Position numbers and translations under genes: made by a program
The notes under the pieces: model-generated
The model's database searches: none
What the model saw: the letters and a program-made list of their open reading frames with translations, nothing else
Told to the model about the DNA's origin: nothing
From: RUG11237 sp045126515
GTDB taxonomy: Bacteria > Bacillota > Clostridia > Lachnospirales > Lachnospiraceae
Direction of reading: 5' to 3'
Assembly: GCA_045126515.1 (NCBI GenBank)
Contig: JBGVOM010000076.1
Location: 1 to 29,536, forward strand
DNA length: 29,536 nucleotides
Shown here: in pieces, positions 15,320 to 22,860 of the stretch
How positions within the stretch are numbered: the first letter of the stretch is position 1
Layout: each line of letters begins with the position of its first letter

Positions 15320-15697
15320 ATGGCAGTAAATGTAGCACAGATTTATAAAAACAGTAAAGAGCAGACAGCGTCCAAAGAAGATATTATAACAATGTTATAT
15401 GATGGAGCAATCAAATTCTGCAACATAGCGATGACAGAATTGGAACTGAAACATATGGAAAATGTAAATACAAATATGAAAAAAGCACAGCGAATTATGG
15501 AGGAATTAATATTGACACTGGATACAAGATATCCTGTGTCAAAGGATTTCAAGCAAGTATATGAATATATCATGGAGCTGCTTGTGCAGGCGAATATCAA
15601 AAAAGATAAAGAATTGATGGAAAAAGCCTGTAATGAGATACGTGGAATGCGAGATACTTGGCTGGAAGTGGTAAAAACGGCCAGAAGCACCAAGTAG
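15320..15697 (+). CDS. fliS: FliS, flagellin export chaperone
   Basis: 125 residues, normal size. Family features are the N-terminal VNVAQIYKNSKEQTASKEDI, MLYDGAIKFCNIAM, NTNMKKAQRIMEELILTLD and a final helix with MRDTWLEVVKTA. FliS binds the C-terminal helices of newly made flagellin in the cytoplasm and prevents premature polymerisation; in Firmicutes it also helps the FliW-flagellin complex form. ATGGGAGGAT supplies the ribosome binding site. It lies in the usual fliD-fliS order and is followed 33 nt later by a second helical chaperone gene. Confidence 0.95.
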   Translation: MAVNVAQIYKNSKEQTASKEDIITMLYDGAIKFCNIAMTELELKHMENVNTNMKKAQRIMEELILTLDTRYPVSKDFKQVYEYIMELLVQANIKKDKELMEKACNEIRGMRDTWLEVVKTARSTK

Positions 15698-15730
15698 TTA
15701 AGAAATATTTAGCCGGAAAAGAGGAAATAA

Positions 15731-16213
15731 ATGAAAAATGAAATCATTTATACACATATTCTGATAGAAAGTTTAAAAAAGAAAAAACAGGCCTTAGAAG
15801 AAATTCTTCAGTATACAAAGAATCAGGAAACACTTCTTGGAGAAGAAAGATTTGATGAGGAACTGTTTGATACTCTGATAGATAAAAAACAGCAGTGCAT
15901 TGAGGTGATTAACAAACTGGATGAAGGGTTTGATTTGACGTTTGAACGTGTGAAAACAGAACTGGGTGAGCACAGGGAAATGTTCAAAAATGAAATACTG
16001 AGTCTGCAGGAGTTGATTCGCCAGGTGACAGATTTATCTACCCAGATACAAGTGTTGGAAAGCAGAAATAAAATAAGCTTTGAAAATAAAATGAGAATAA
16101 AGCGGGAAAATATAAAAATGGCAAGACTTAGTTCGCAATCTGCCAGCAAATATTACCAAAATGTTGCAAATGCATACAATGGAGAGTCGATTTTCCTGGA
16201 TAAAAAGAAATAA
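15731..16213 (+). CDS. FliT/FlgN-like helical flagellar chaperone
   Basis: 160 residues, nearly all predicted helix with Leu/Ile heptads and many Lys/Glu (KKKKQALEEILQYTKNQETL, FDTLIDKKQQCIEVINKLDE, MRIKRENIKMARL). No signal peptide or membrane segment. Its place right after fliS is where FliT, the FliD export chaperone, is encoded in many bacteria, but FlgN-family proteins look the same at this level, and the Ser/Tyr-rich C-terminus (ASKYYQNVANAY) is shared with some FlgN-like proteins. I read it as an export chaperone, with the partner (FliD or a FlgK) unresolved. GAGGAA supplies the ribosome binding site; a terminator follows. Confidence 0.75.
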   Translation: MKNEIIYTHILIESLKKKKQALEEILQYTKNQETLLGEERFDEELFDTLIDKKQQCIEVINKLDEGFDLTFERVKTELGEHREMFKNEILSLQELIRQVTDLSTQIQVLESRNKISFENKMRIKRENIKMARLSSQSASKYYQNVANAYNGESIFLDKKK

Positions 16214-16218
16214 AAGAA

Positions 16219-16258
16219 GAAAGAAGCACGTGAAAGTCAAGAAAAACGTGCTTCTTTT
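16219..16258 (+). terminator. Intrinsic terminator after the fliS operon
   Basis: AAGAAGCACGT (16221-16231) pairs perfectly with ACGTGCTTCTT (16246-16256), with a 14-nt loop and a TTTT end. It separates the flaG-fliD-fliS unit from the flagellin promoter. Confidence 0.75.
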
Positions 16259-16342
16259 ACAACTTTGGTCACAATGTACATGGTTAAAGAAAATGACAAG
16301 AAAAATTAATACAAACTTAACAAAAAAAGTTACAAAAAAAGC

Positions 16343-16369
16343 TAAAGTTATTTTGAGACACACCGATAT
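16343..16369 (+). promoter_or_regulatory. Sigma-D (FliA) promoter of flagellin
   Basis: TAAA at 16343-16346, a 15-nt spacer, and ACCGATAT at 16362-16369 match the Firmicutes sigma-D consensus TAAA-N15-GCCGATAT at 11 of 12 positions. The site is about 140 nt upstream of the flagellin start, leaving a long structured leader. Confidence 0.88.
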
Positions 16370-16468
16370 ATATAACAAGTAATCAAACTACACTTTATAA
16401 AAATGAAGCGTACGGTCATAGTTATAAAGCAGGGGGTTAATTACTAAAAACTATAATAATAAAATAAG

Positions 16469-16486
16469 AGTAGCAGGGAAGCTACT
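16469..16486 (+). promoter_or_regulatory. CsrA-type hairpin site in the flagellin leader
   Basis: AGTAGC (16469-16474) pairs perfectly with GCTACT (16481-16486), presenting AGGGAA in a six-base loop. A(N)GGA in a hairpin loop is the CsrA recognition form, and B. subtilis hag has the same layout: one hairpin site upstream and one at the Shine-Dalgarno. csrA and fliW are in the same window. Confidence 0.72.
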
Positions 16487-16494
16487 ACATATTC

Positions 16495-16501
16495 AAGGAG
16501 G
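16495..16501 (+). promoter_or_regulatory. Flagellin Shine-Dalgarno overlapping a second CsrA site
   Basis: AAGGAGG is a full-strength ribosome binding site 8 nt before the flagellin ATG and includes AAGGA, a second CsrA core. It lies about 20 nt after the hairpin-loop site, suitable for one CsrA dimer bridging both. Confidence 0.7.
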
Positions 16502-16509
16502 AATTTATT

Positions 16510-17328
16510 ATGATTATTCAGCACAACATGGCAGCAGCCAACACAAACAGACAATTAGGTGTTACAAATTCAAACTTAGCAAAATCAACAGAAAAGTTAT
16601 CATCAGGATATAAAGTAAACAGAGCAGCAGATAATGCAGCCGGACTTACAATTTCTGAAAAAATGCGTGGACAGATCAGAGGTCTTGATCAGGCTTCTAC
16701 AAACGCACAGGATGGTATTTCTTTAATTCAGACAGCAGAAGGTGCTTTGGCTGAAACAGAATCTATCTTACAGAGAATGAGAGAACTTACTGTTCAGGCA
16801 GCTAACGATACAAACGTTACAGCTGACCGTGATGCTATCAAAGAAGAATTAACATCTTTACAGGCTGAAATTACACGTATCGGTGAACAGTCAGAATTCA
16901 ATACAATGAAGTTATTAAGCGGTGGATTCACAGCTAAGAATCTTCAGGTTGGTGCTAATACAAACCAGAAAATCAGTATTGCAATTTCAGCTATGACAGC
17001 TTCTGGATTAAATGTTGCTTCTATTGATAAGGCCGTTACTACTTTCTCAGCAGCAACAGCACAGATTTCAATTGTACAGTCAGCTATCGATACTGTATCT
17101 ACAAAACGTTCCTACTTAGGAGCAATCCAGAACAGATTAGAGCATACCATTTCTAATGCTGATAATACATCTGAAAACTTACAGTCAGCTGAATCTCGTA
17201 TCCGTGACGTTGATATGGCTGAAGAAATGGTTAAATACTCTAAGGATTCTATTCTTCAGCAGGCTGGACAGTCTATGCTTGCACAGGCTAATCAGGCTAC
17301 ACAGGGAGTATTATCTTTACTTAGATAA
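16510..17328 (+). CDS. fliC: Flagellin
   Basis: 272 residues, a minimal D0/D1 flagellin with almost no outer D2/D3 domain. N-terminal signatures are IIQHNMAAANTNRQLG, EKLSSGYKVNRAADNAAGL and ISEKMRGQIRGL; the TLR5-type segment LQRMRELTVQAAN is at 87-99. The C-terminus ends SMLAQANQATQGVLSLLR. The middle (about 138-185) is Ser/Thr-rich and is the likely target for O-glycosylation by the Maf enzymes encoded downstream. Codon choice is skewed to GCT, AAC and CGT codons compared with neighbours, as expected for a very highly expressed gene. It has its own sigma-D promoter, CsrA sites and a strong terminator, so it is monocistronic. Other flagellin genes may exist elsewhere. Confidence 0.97.
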   Translation: MIIQHNMAAANTNRQLGVTNSNLAKSTEKLSSGYKVNRAADNAAGLTISEKMRGQIRGLDQASTNAQDGISLIQTAEGALAETESILQRMRELTVQAANDTNVTADRDAIKEELTSLQAEITRIGEQSEFNTMKLLSGGFTAKNLQVGANTNQKISIAISAMTASGLNVASIDKAVTTFSAATAQISIVQSAIDTVSTKRSYLGAIQNRLEHTISNADNTSENLQSAESRIRDVDMAEEMVKYSKDSILQQAGQSMLAQANQATQGVLSLLR

Positions 17329-17353
17329 TTTGCCATTAATTAAATTAAATAAG

Positions 17354-17380
17354 AAAAGCCTGACATATGTCAGGCTTTTT
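17354..17380 (+). terminator. Strong intrinsic terminator after flagellin
   Basis: AAAAGCCTGACA (17354-17365) pairs with TGTCAGGCTTTT (17368-17379), and the T run continues. It is a canonical bidirectional-looking terminator that closes the flagellin transcript. Confidence 0.9.
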
Positions 17381-17464
17381 CCTATTATTATATGTAGAAA
17401 TAATAAGAAAGAACTATTGGAGTGTAATGGATAAGAGAATATCGTAAATACATGGAGGAGAAAA

Positions 17465-17710
17465 ATGAGTGAAATAAGTAAGTTGATTGAGGAAATTGTA
17501 GAGTTATGTTATCAGCAAAAAAAAGTAGAAGCATATAATAAGCTGAATTTTTTTATTGGAGAATTGGCGAAATTGATGGTGGAATTTTCCGAAGACAAGG
17601 TGAAGCAAGTGAATGAAATATTGAAAGATATCCTGGCAGCGATGGAGGAAGATGATATTGTTGCGATAGCTGATTTAATGGAATATGAACTAAAGGAAAA
17701 GATAGCATAA
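17465..17710 (+). CDS. Small helical protein at the head of the glycosylation cluster (unknown)
   Basis: 81 residues, acidic and entirely helical in appearance: SEISKLIEEIVELCYQQKKV, then a hydrophobic patch YNKLNFFIGELAKLM, then VNEILKDILAAMEEDDIVAI and a final EYELKEKI. No signal peptide, no membrane segment, no metal or catalytic motif. GGAGGAG precedes the ATG. The maf gene begins 13 nt after its stop, so the two are co-transcribed, and it sits directly downstream of flagellin. I do not recognise a family. A chaperone or adaptor between flagellin and the Maf transferase is a reasonable guess from position and size, but nothing in the sequence proves it. Confidence 0.75.
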   Translation: MSEISKLIEEIVELCYQQKKVEAYNKLNFFIGELAKLMVEFSEDKVKQVNEILKDILAAMEEDDIVAIADLMEYELKEKIA

Positions 17711-17723
17711 GAACGGAGATTAC

Positions 17724-19556
17724 GTGGAATTGAGGGAAGAAATATATAATCATAATATGTCTGTGATACAAAAATACAGACCAGATTTGTATAAAGAGCT
17801 GATGAGGGAAAAAAGCTCAAAAGAGACTAAGGGTGAGTTTGTTATTGAAGAAGCGAAAGATGGAAATAAGATTGTATGCTTTCGCCAGGATGAAAAAAAA
17901 TATTATTTAAACAGTAAATATGCACCCATACGAGAAGCAAATACATGGGCAGAAAAATATGAAATTAAAAATGTCAATCAGATAACTATAGTATTTGGGT
18001 TTGGAAATGGAATGTTTATTCAGGCTTTACTAAATAAAATATCGAAAAACAATATTGTTATTGTATATGAACCATCGGCACAACTTTTTCGAGAAGTACT
18101 TGAGAATATAGAATTAGAAGAATTGTTAGAAAACAGACAGATTTGTATTGTGATAGAAAGTATAAATGAACAAAAATTCAAAGAAGTCATTGAAGGTGTA
18201 GTAGATGTTAGTAATTTTGGAGCTCAGAATTGTCTTGCTTTGCCACGGTATACTGAAATTTTTGTAGAAACTTATGATAAATTTATAAAAAAAATAAAGG
18301 CGATAGAAGAAAACATATATGTAACACAAATAACGAAAATGTATCTTTCTAGTCAGGCAATGAAAAACTCCATTAAAAATGTAAGATATATTTTGGAAAG
18401 CAAAAGTTTTGATAATGCACGAGAAACTTTGCCCCAAAATATGAATGCGATTCTTGTGTCTGCCGGTCCTTCATTAATGAGTGAAATGGAAAATTTAAAA
18501 CAAGCAAAAGGCAAAGTGCTAATTGTAGCAGTGGAAAGAATTCTTGATTTGCTGCTAGATAATGGAATTGTACCGGATATTCTTGTGAGTGTGGACCCTG
18601 TTAAGGAGACACCTAAAAGTAAAAAGATGGAAGAGGTAGATATGACTTTATTAACACTGCCTACCTGTAATCCTGAATTGTATCATAAACATAAAGGTAA
18701 TAAGATTGTATGTAATAATGGAAGTTTATATCATAGTATTTGTCTGTCTTTGAAAGAAAAAGAGAGTATAGTACCGACAGGTGGCTCTGTTGCTACCTTT
18801 GCATTTGGAGCGTTAATTGGAATGGGAGTAAAACGTATTATACTTGTAGGGCAGGATTTGGCATTTCAAAATGGAAAATCTCATGCAGGTAATTCTCAGG
18901 AAGAAGATCCGTGGAACTTGAAAATCGAAGCAGAGGGAGTAGATGGAGCAATGGTTATCACTCGACAGGATTGGAGAATGTTTGCAGATGATTTTGAAAA
19001 AATGATTATGGACAATCCTGATATAGAATGTATTGATACAAAAAAGACAGGTCTAAAGATAAAAGGAACCAAGCTGATGGGAATGAATGAAGTGTTGGAA
19101 AAATATTGCCAGAAAGAGGTTCAAATTCAAAAATGGCTGGGACATATCAAAGATGTATTCCCAATAAAAAGAAGAAAAAAAGTATTGGATTTATTTCAAG
19201 ATTATATAGATGAACTTAATAAAATAAAAGAAATTTCTAAAGATGGAATGAAATTATGTGATAAATTGCAAAAAGAGACACAGTATAGTACATTCTCTGA
19301 CCGCGAAAATCTGATGGAAAAATTGCAACAGTTGACAAAAAAACTGGAACAACAGCAGGTGATGGTACTTATTGCTGATATTTTGTATGGATGTACCAAT
19401 GAAATGCAGGCAAACATAGCTAACTTGGAATCAGAGGAGCGTTTGTGGGAAGACACAAAGCTGGTATTTCAGAAAACAATTGATGTGTCAAAGGATATGA
19501 AAAAAGAATTAAGTTCTGCTATGAAGGAATTGAAGGAGTATTTTGGTGAAAAATAG
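17724..19556 (+). CDS. Maf (DUF115) motility accessory factor glycosyltransferase, first copy
   Basis: 610 residues. Maf proteins transfer a nonulosonic acid (pseudaminic or legionaminic type) from its CMP form to flagellin Ser/Thr in the cytoplasm before export. The central MAF/MptE-like Rossmann domain is clear: VSAGPSL near 245-251, VAVERILDLLLDNGIVPDI, VSVDP near 289-293, GGSVATFAFGALIGMGVKRI and LVGQDLAF near 373-380. The N-terminal domain (about 1-220), with FGFGNGMFIQALL, and the C-terminal helical domain (about 450-610) fit family architecture. The start is GTG at 17724 behind GGAG. The next gene starts inside its 3' end. A second Maf lies at 26829. Confidence 0.93.
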   Translation: MELREEIYNHNMSVIQKYRPDLYKELMREKSSKETKGEFVIEEAKDGNKIVCFRQDEKKYYLNSKYAPIREANTWAEKYEIKNVNQITIVFGFGNGMFIQALLNKISKNNIVIVYEPSAQLFREVLENIELEELLENRQICIVIESINEQKFKEVIEGVVDVSNFGAQNCLALPRYTEIFVETYDKFIKKIKAIEENIYVTQITKMYLSSQAMKNSIKNVRYILESKSFDNARETLPQNMNAILVSAGPSLMSEMENLKQAKGKVLIVAVERILDLLLDNGIVPDILVSVDPVKETPKSKKMEEVDMTLLTLPTCNPELYHKHKGNKIVCNNGSLYHSICLSLKEKESIVPTGGSVATFAFGALIGMGVKRIILVGQDLAFQNGKSHAGNSQEEDPWNLKIEAEGVDGAMVITRQDWRMFADDFEKMIMDNPDIECIDTKKTGLKIKGTKLMGMNEVLEKYCQKEVQIQKWLGHIKDVFPIKRRKKVLDLFQDYIDELNKIKEISKDGMKLCDKLQKETQYSTFSDRENLMEKLQQLTKKLEQQQVMVLIADILYGCTNEMQANIANLESEERLWEDTKLVFQKTIDVSKDMKKELSSAMKELKEYFGEK

Positions 19557-20727
19557 AAAACAGAATAAAAAAATATTAATTATTAGTTGGGGAAGTGCGA
19601 TATTTGGGGATGTAGTAGAGGCATTTGGAAAGTATGGATATCAGATAGAAGAAGTGGCATGGAATGACGGTGATTATGACGATAATCCGGAGTTTGTATG
19701 TATACTAAAGGAGCAATTGGGAAAATATGATTACGAATTTGTATTTTCTTTTAATTATTTTCCGGTAGTATCTAAAGTGTGTCAGTCAGAAACAAAAAAA
19801 TACATTTCGTGGGTATATGATAGTCCTCATCTTACATTGTATTCTAAAACAGTTTTTTCCCCTTGTAATTATATTTTTCATTTTGATTCTTCAACGGTTG
19901 CGGAGTTAAAAAAATATGGAGTAGAAAAAGTTTTCTATCTTCCAATGGCAGCAAATACAGACAGGCTGGATACATTAGAAAATCCACATGGAAAAGAGAT
20001 GGATGTTTCTTTTGTAGGAGGCATATATGAAGATAATTTTTATCGACAGATTTCTTATCTTCCGGAATATATTAAGGGGTATCTGGAAGGTATTATGAAA
20101 GTGCAGGAACAAATTTATGGTTGCAATGTCTTAGAACAGCTGCTTACAGATGAATTAATGAAAAAAATTAAACAATATGTAAAGTTCGGCTTGAATGACC
20201 AGTACTTTGCAACGGATAAACAAGTGTTTTCTTCATTGTTTTTAGGAAAAAACGTTACATTTCAGGAAAGAAAAACAGTGCTGGAAATGTTATCAAAAAT
20301 TTGTGAGGTCAGTCTTTATACATATAATTCATCTCTGGTTATAGACGGGGTTAAAAGTAAAGGTTATGCGAATTATATGGATACCATGCCGAGAATATTT
20401 AAACAAAGTAAAATTAACTTGAATATTACCTTGAAAACGATTGGAACAGGTATTCCGCTTCGAGTTTTTGATATTTTAGGAGCAGGTGGATTTCTTATTA
20501 CGAATTATCAAAGTGATTTAATGGAATATTTTACACCGGATGAGGACTTGATTATCTATGAAAATTATCAGGATTTGCTTTGTAAAGTTGAGTATTATTT
20601 GAAACATGATGATGAGCGGGAACAGATTGCTGTCAATGGTTATCAAAAGGTGAAGAAGTATCATAGTTATGAAAAACGGATTGGGAGTATATTAGAGAAG
20701 ATAAAAGAGGCAGAGGAAAATGAGTGA
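19546..20727 (+). CDS. CgeB/DUF3880-like glycosyltransferase
   Basis: About 393 residues. The N-terminal third (KKILIISWGSAIFGDVVEAF, with YEFVFSFNYFPVVSKVCQ and YISWVYDSPH) resembles DUF3880. The C-terminal part has GTB-fold features of CgeB-type family 1 transferases: MPRIFKQSKINLNITLKTI, IPLRVFDILGAGGFLITNYQ, MEYFTPDEDLIIYEN and the end HSYEKRIGSIL. It probably adds a sugar to the flagellin glycan in the cytoplasm; donor and acceptor are unknown. The frame opens at TTG 19543, but GTG 19546 is better spaced (7 nt) from AAGGAG at 19533-19538. It overlaps the end of maf by 11 nt and the following GT2 gene by 8 nt, so the three are translationally coupled. Confidence 0.85.
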   Translation: MKNRKQNKKILIISWGSAIFGDVVEAFGKYGYQIEEVAWNDGDYDDNPEFVCILKEQLGKYDYEFVFSFNYFPVVSKVCQSETKKYISWVYDSPHLTLYSKTVFSPCNYIFHFDSSTVAELKKYGVEKVFYLPMAANTDRLDTLENPHGKEMDVSFVGGIYEDNFYRQISYLPEYIKGYLEGIMKVQEQIYGCNVLEQLLTDELMKKIKQYVKFGLNDQYFATDKQVFSSLFLGKNVTFQERKTVLEMLSKICEVSLYTYNSSLVIDGVKSKGYANYMDTMPRIFKQSKINLNITLKTIGTGIPLRVFDILGAGGFLITNYQSDLMEYFTPDEDLIIYENYQDLLCKVEYYLKHDDEREQIAVNGYQKVKKYHSYEKRIGSILEKIKEAEENE

Positions 20728-21766
20728 AAAGAAAATTAGTATTATTTGTTGCTCCTACAATGGTGAAAAATATATAGACAGATGTATGGAGACCATTCAG
20801 GGGCAGACGATAGGTATGGAATCTATGGAAGTGATTCTCGTAAATGATGCCTCTACCGATGGAACATTAGAAAAAATGAAGCAGTGGGAACAGAAATATC
20901 CCGACAATATTTTGGTGGTTACATATGAAATAAATAAAAAGCCGGGTGGTGCGAGAAATGCCGGGTTGCAATATGCAACTGGGGAATATATTGGATTTGT
21001 GGATTGTGATGATAGCATTGAACCTACTATGTATGAAAAAATGTATCGCAAAGCGAAGGAATATGATTGTGATGTGGTTCGGTGCAAATATTCCAGAGAT
21101 AAATCAGAAGTTAAGCTGGGAGAGGAAATAGAAAAAGGTGAAGATAAATTCTATACAAGTGAAGATTTTGAAGAAGCTTATCCTTTTTTTATGAAAGAAT
21201 ATGATGTTGGAAAAAATGCATCTTATGGAAGCATATGGTCTGGTATATATAGAAGAAATTTAATTTTAGATAATAAGATATATTTTCCTGAAAATTTGTG
21301 CTACGAGGATAATTTTTGGGGAACATTAGTGAATTTATATATTCATAGATTATATATTATAGACGAAGTCTTGTACCATTACTATATTAATGAAGATTCT
21401 GTTTTTATGAAACAGAATGATAAGAGTCATTTAGACCGATTGGTGATTGAACTCATGCTTTTAGAAGAATTGAAAGCAAGAGGTGTTTATGAGGAAAACA
21501 AAAAAAATATTGAAAAAAATTTTATGATATGCTTTTATATCAACACCATGCATACATTGTTTGCACGGTTTGATACGATTCCTGATATTTTTCCTAAAAT
21601 GCGTGAAATTATAATGAATAATTTTCCTGATTATAAACAAAATGAAGAATTGTATAAAGATCCATTATGGTGTTATATGTTGCAGTTGCTGGATTTTGAC
21701 CCTCCATGCACAGTGGAGGAATTGGAAATTGTAAAAGAAAAATATTTGGAATTATATAAAGTGTAA
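20720..21766 (+). CDS. GT2 family glycosyltransferase (first of a tandem pair)
   Basis: 348 residues. It is a GT-A fold family 2 transferase: KISIICCSYNGEKYIDRCME at the start, VNDASTDGTLE, GGARNAGLQYATGEY, and DCD at 95-97 as the metal/nucleotide-sugar binding DXD. The C-terminal 200 residues (FPENLCYEDNFWGTLVN, VLYHYYINEDSV) give acceptor specificity and match the next gene closely. It is probably cytoplasmic and adds a sugar to the flagellin-linked glycan. It overlaps the CgeB-like gene by 8 nt. The acceptor and donor cannot be named from sequence. Confidence 0.92.
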   Translation: MSEKKISIICCSYNGEKYIDRCMETIQGQTIGMESMEVILVNDASTDGTLEKMKQWEQKYPDNILVVTYEINKKPGGARNAGLQYATGEYIGFVDCDDSIEPTMYEKMYRKAKEYDCDVVRCKYSRDKSEVKLGEEIEKGEDKFYTSEDFEEAYPFFMKEYDVGKNASYGSIWSGIYRRNLILDNKIYFPENLCYEDNFWGTLVNLYIHRLYIIDEVLYHYYINEDSVFMKQNDKSHLDRLVIELMLLEELKARGVYEENKKNIEKNFMICFYINTMHTLFARFDTIPDIFPKMREIIMNNFPDYKQNEELYKDPLWCYMLQLLDFDPPCTVEELEIVKEKYLELYKV

Positions 21767-21779
21767 GCAGGAGATATGC

Positions 21780-22838
21780 ATGCAGAAGAAAATTAGTATT
21801 ATTATTTGTGGATATAATGCAGAAGAATATATTGATAGATGTATGCGCTCCGTAGAAAACCAGACTATAGGAATGAAGAATTTGGAAGTGGTTCTGGTAG
21901 ATGACGCTTCTACGGACGGGACATTGGAAAAATTTAAACAATGGGAAAAAAAATATCCCGAGGATATCATAGTTATTACCTACGAGAAAAATAAACGCCT
22001 GGGTGGTGCAAGAAATATTGGATTACAGTATAGTACTGGAGAATATATAGGGTATGTAGATTGCGATGACTGGATTGAACCTGCAATGTACGAAAAAATG
22101 TATGAAAAAGCAGTGAAGTTTCAGTGTGATGTTGTGCGATGCAAGTACAGCAGAGATGTAGAGGAAAATATTCAAGGTGAGAAAGTACAGAAGGGACAGG
22201 ATCAATGGTATGATTGTACCGACTTTGCAGATTCCTATCTTTTTTGGCAGCAAGACATGGATGTTGGAGTCAATGGATTGTATGGCAGTTGTTGGAGTGG
22301 AATTTATAAAAAATCAGTTCTTACAGAAAATAACGTATATTTTCCCGAAAATTTATATTATGAAGATAATTTTTGGAGTCAATTGCTTGCATTATATATC
22401 ACAAAATTATATATTGTTGATGAAGTTTTATATCATTATTATGTAAATGATGTCTCTATAACTATGAGAAGAAACGATATACGTCATTTGGAACGTTTGC
22501 AAGTGGAGCTTTTGCTTTTGGAAGAATTAAAAAGCAGAGGGATATACGAAAAATATTATGATATAGTGGAACGAAATTTTATTATTACATTTTATTTGAA
22601 TACTATGCACATTATATTTACCAGATTTGATTCCATGCCGGATATTTTTCCACAAATGAAAGAAATCATTCTAAAAGAATTTCCCGGATATAAGGAGAAT
22701 CCATATTATCAGGAATATTTAACGGCTACAGGCAAAGTTTTAATGAAGTTATTGGATTCGCCCCATACATGGAATTGTGACGAATTAAATGAGTTTCGAA
22801 AAAAATATGTTGAAATTATGAATGGAAAAAATGTTTGA
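21780..22838 (+). CDS. GT2 family glycosyltransferase (second of a tandem pair)
   Basis: 352 residues. It is collinear with the upstream GT2 from the N-terminus (KISIIICGYNAEEYIDRCM, DDASTDGTLE, GGARNIGLQYSTGEYIG, DCD at 94-96) through FPENLYYEDNFW and VLYHYYVND to near the end, roughly 55-65% identical by eye. It is therefore a tandem duplicate, 13 nt downstream. Both copies keep the DXD and all family motifs, so both are likely active, perhaps adding two successive sugars or the same sugar at different positions. The C-terminal 30 residues differ. Same pathway as its neighbours. Confidence 0.92.
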   Translation: MQKKISIIICGYNAEEYIDRCMRSVENQTIGMKNLEVVLVDDASTDGTLEKFKQWEKKYPEDIIVITYEKNKRLGGARNIGLQYSTGEYIGYVDCDDWIEPAMYEKMYEKAVKFQCDVVRCKYSRDVEENIQGEKVQKGQDQWYDCTDFADSYLFWQQDMDVGVNGLYGSCWSGIYKKSVLTENNVYFPENLYYEDNFWSQLLALYITKLYIVDEVLYHYYVNDVSITMRRNDIRHLERLQVELLLLEELKSRGIYEKYYDIVERNFIITFYLNTMHIIFTRFDSMPDIFPQMKEIILKEFPGYKENPYYQEYLTATGKVLMKLLDSPHTWNCDELNEFRKKYVEIMNGKNV

Positions 22839-22860
22839 AGAATATATGGAGTAAAATGAG

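Noticed and set aside
16403..16447. 14-codon upstream ORF in the flagellin leader
   Set aside because: No Shine-Dalgarno precedes its ATG; likely chance.
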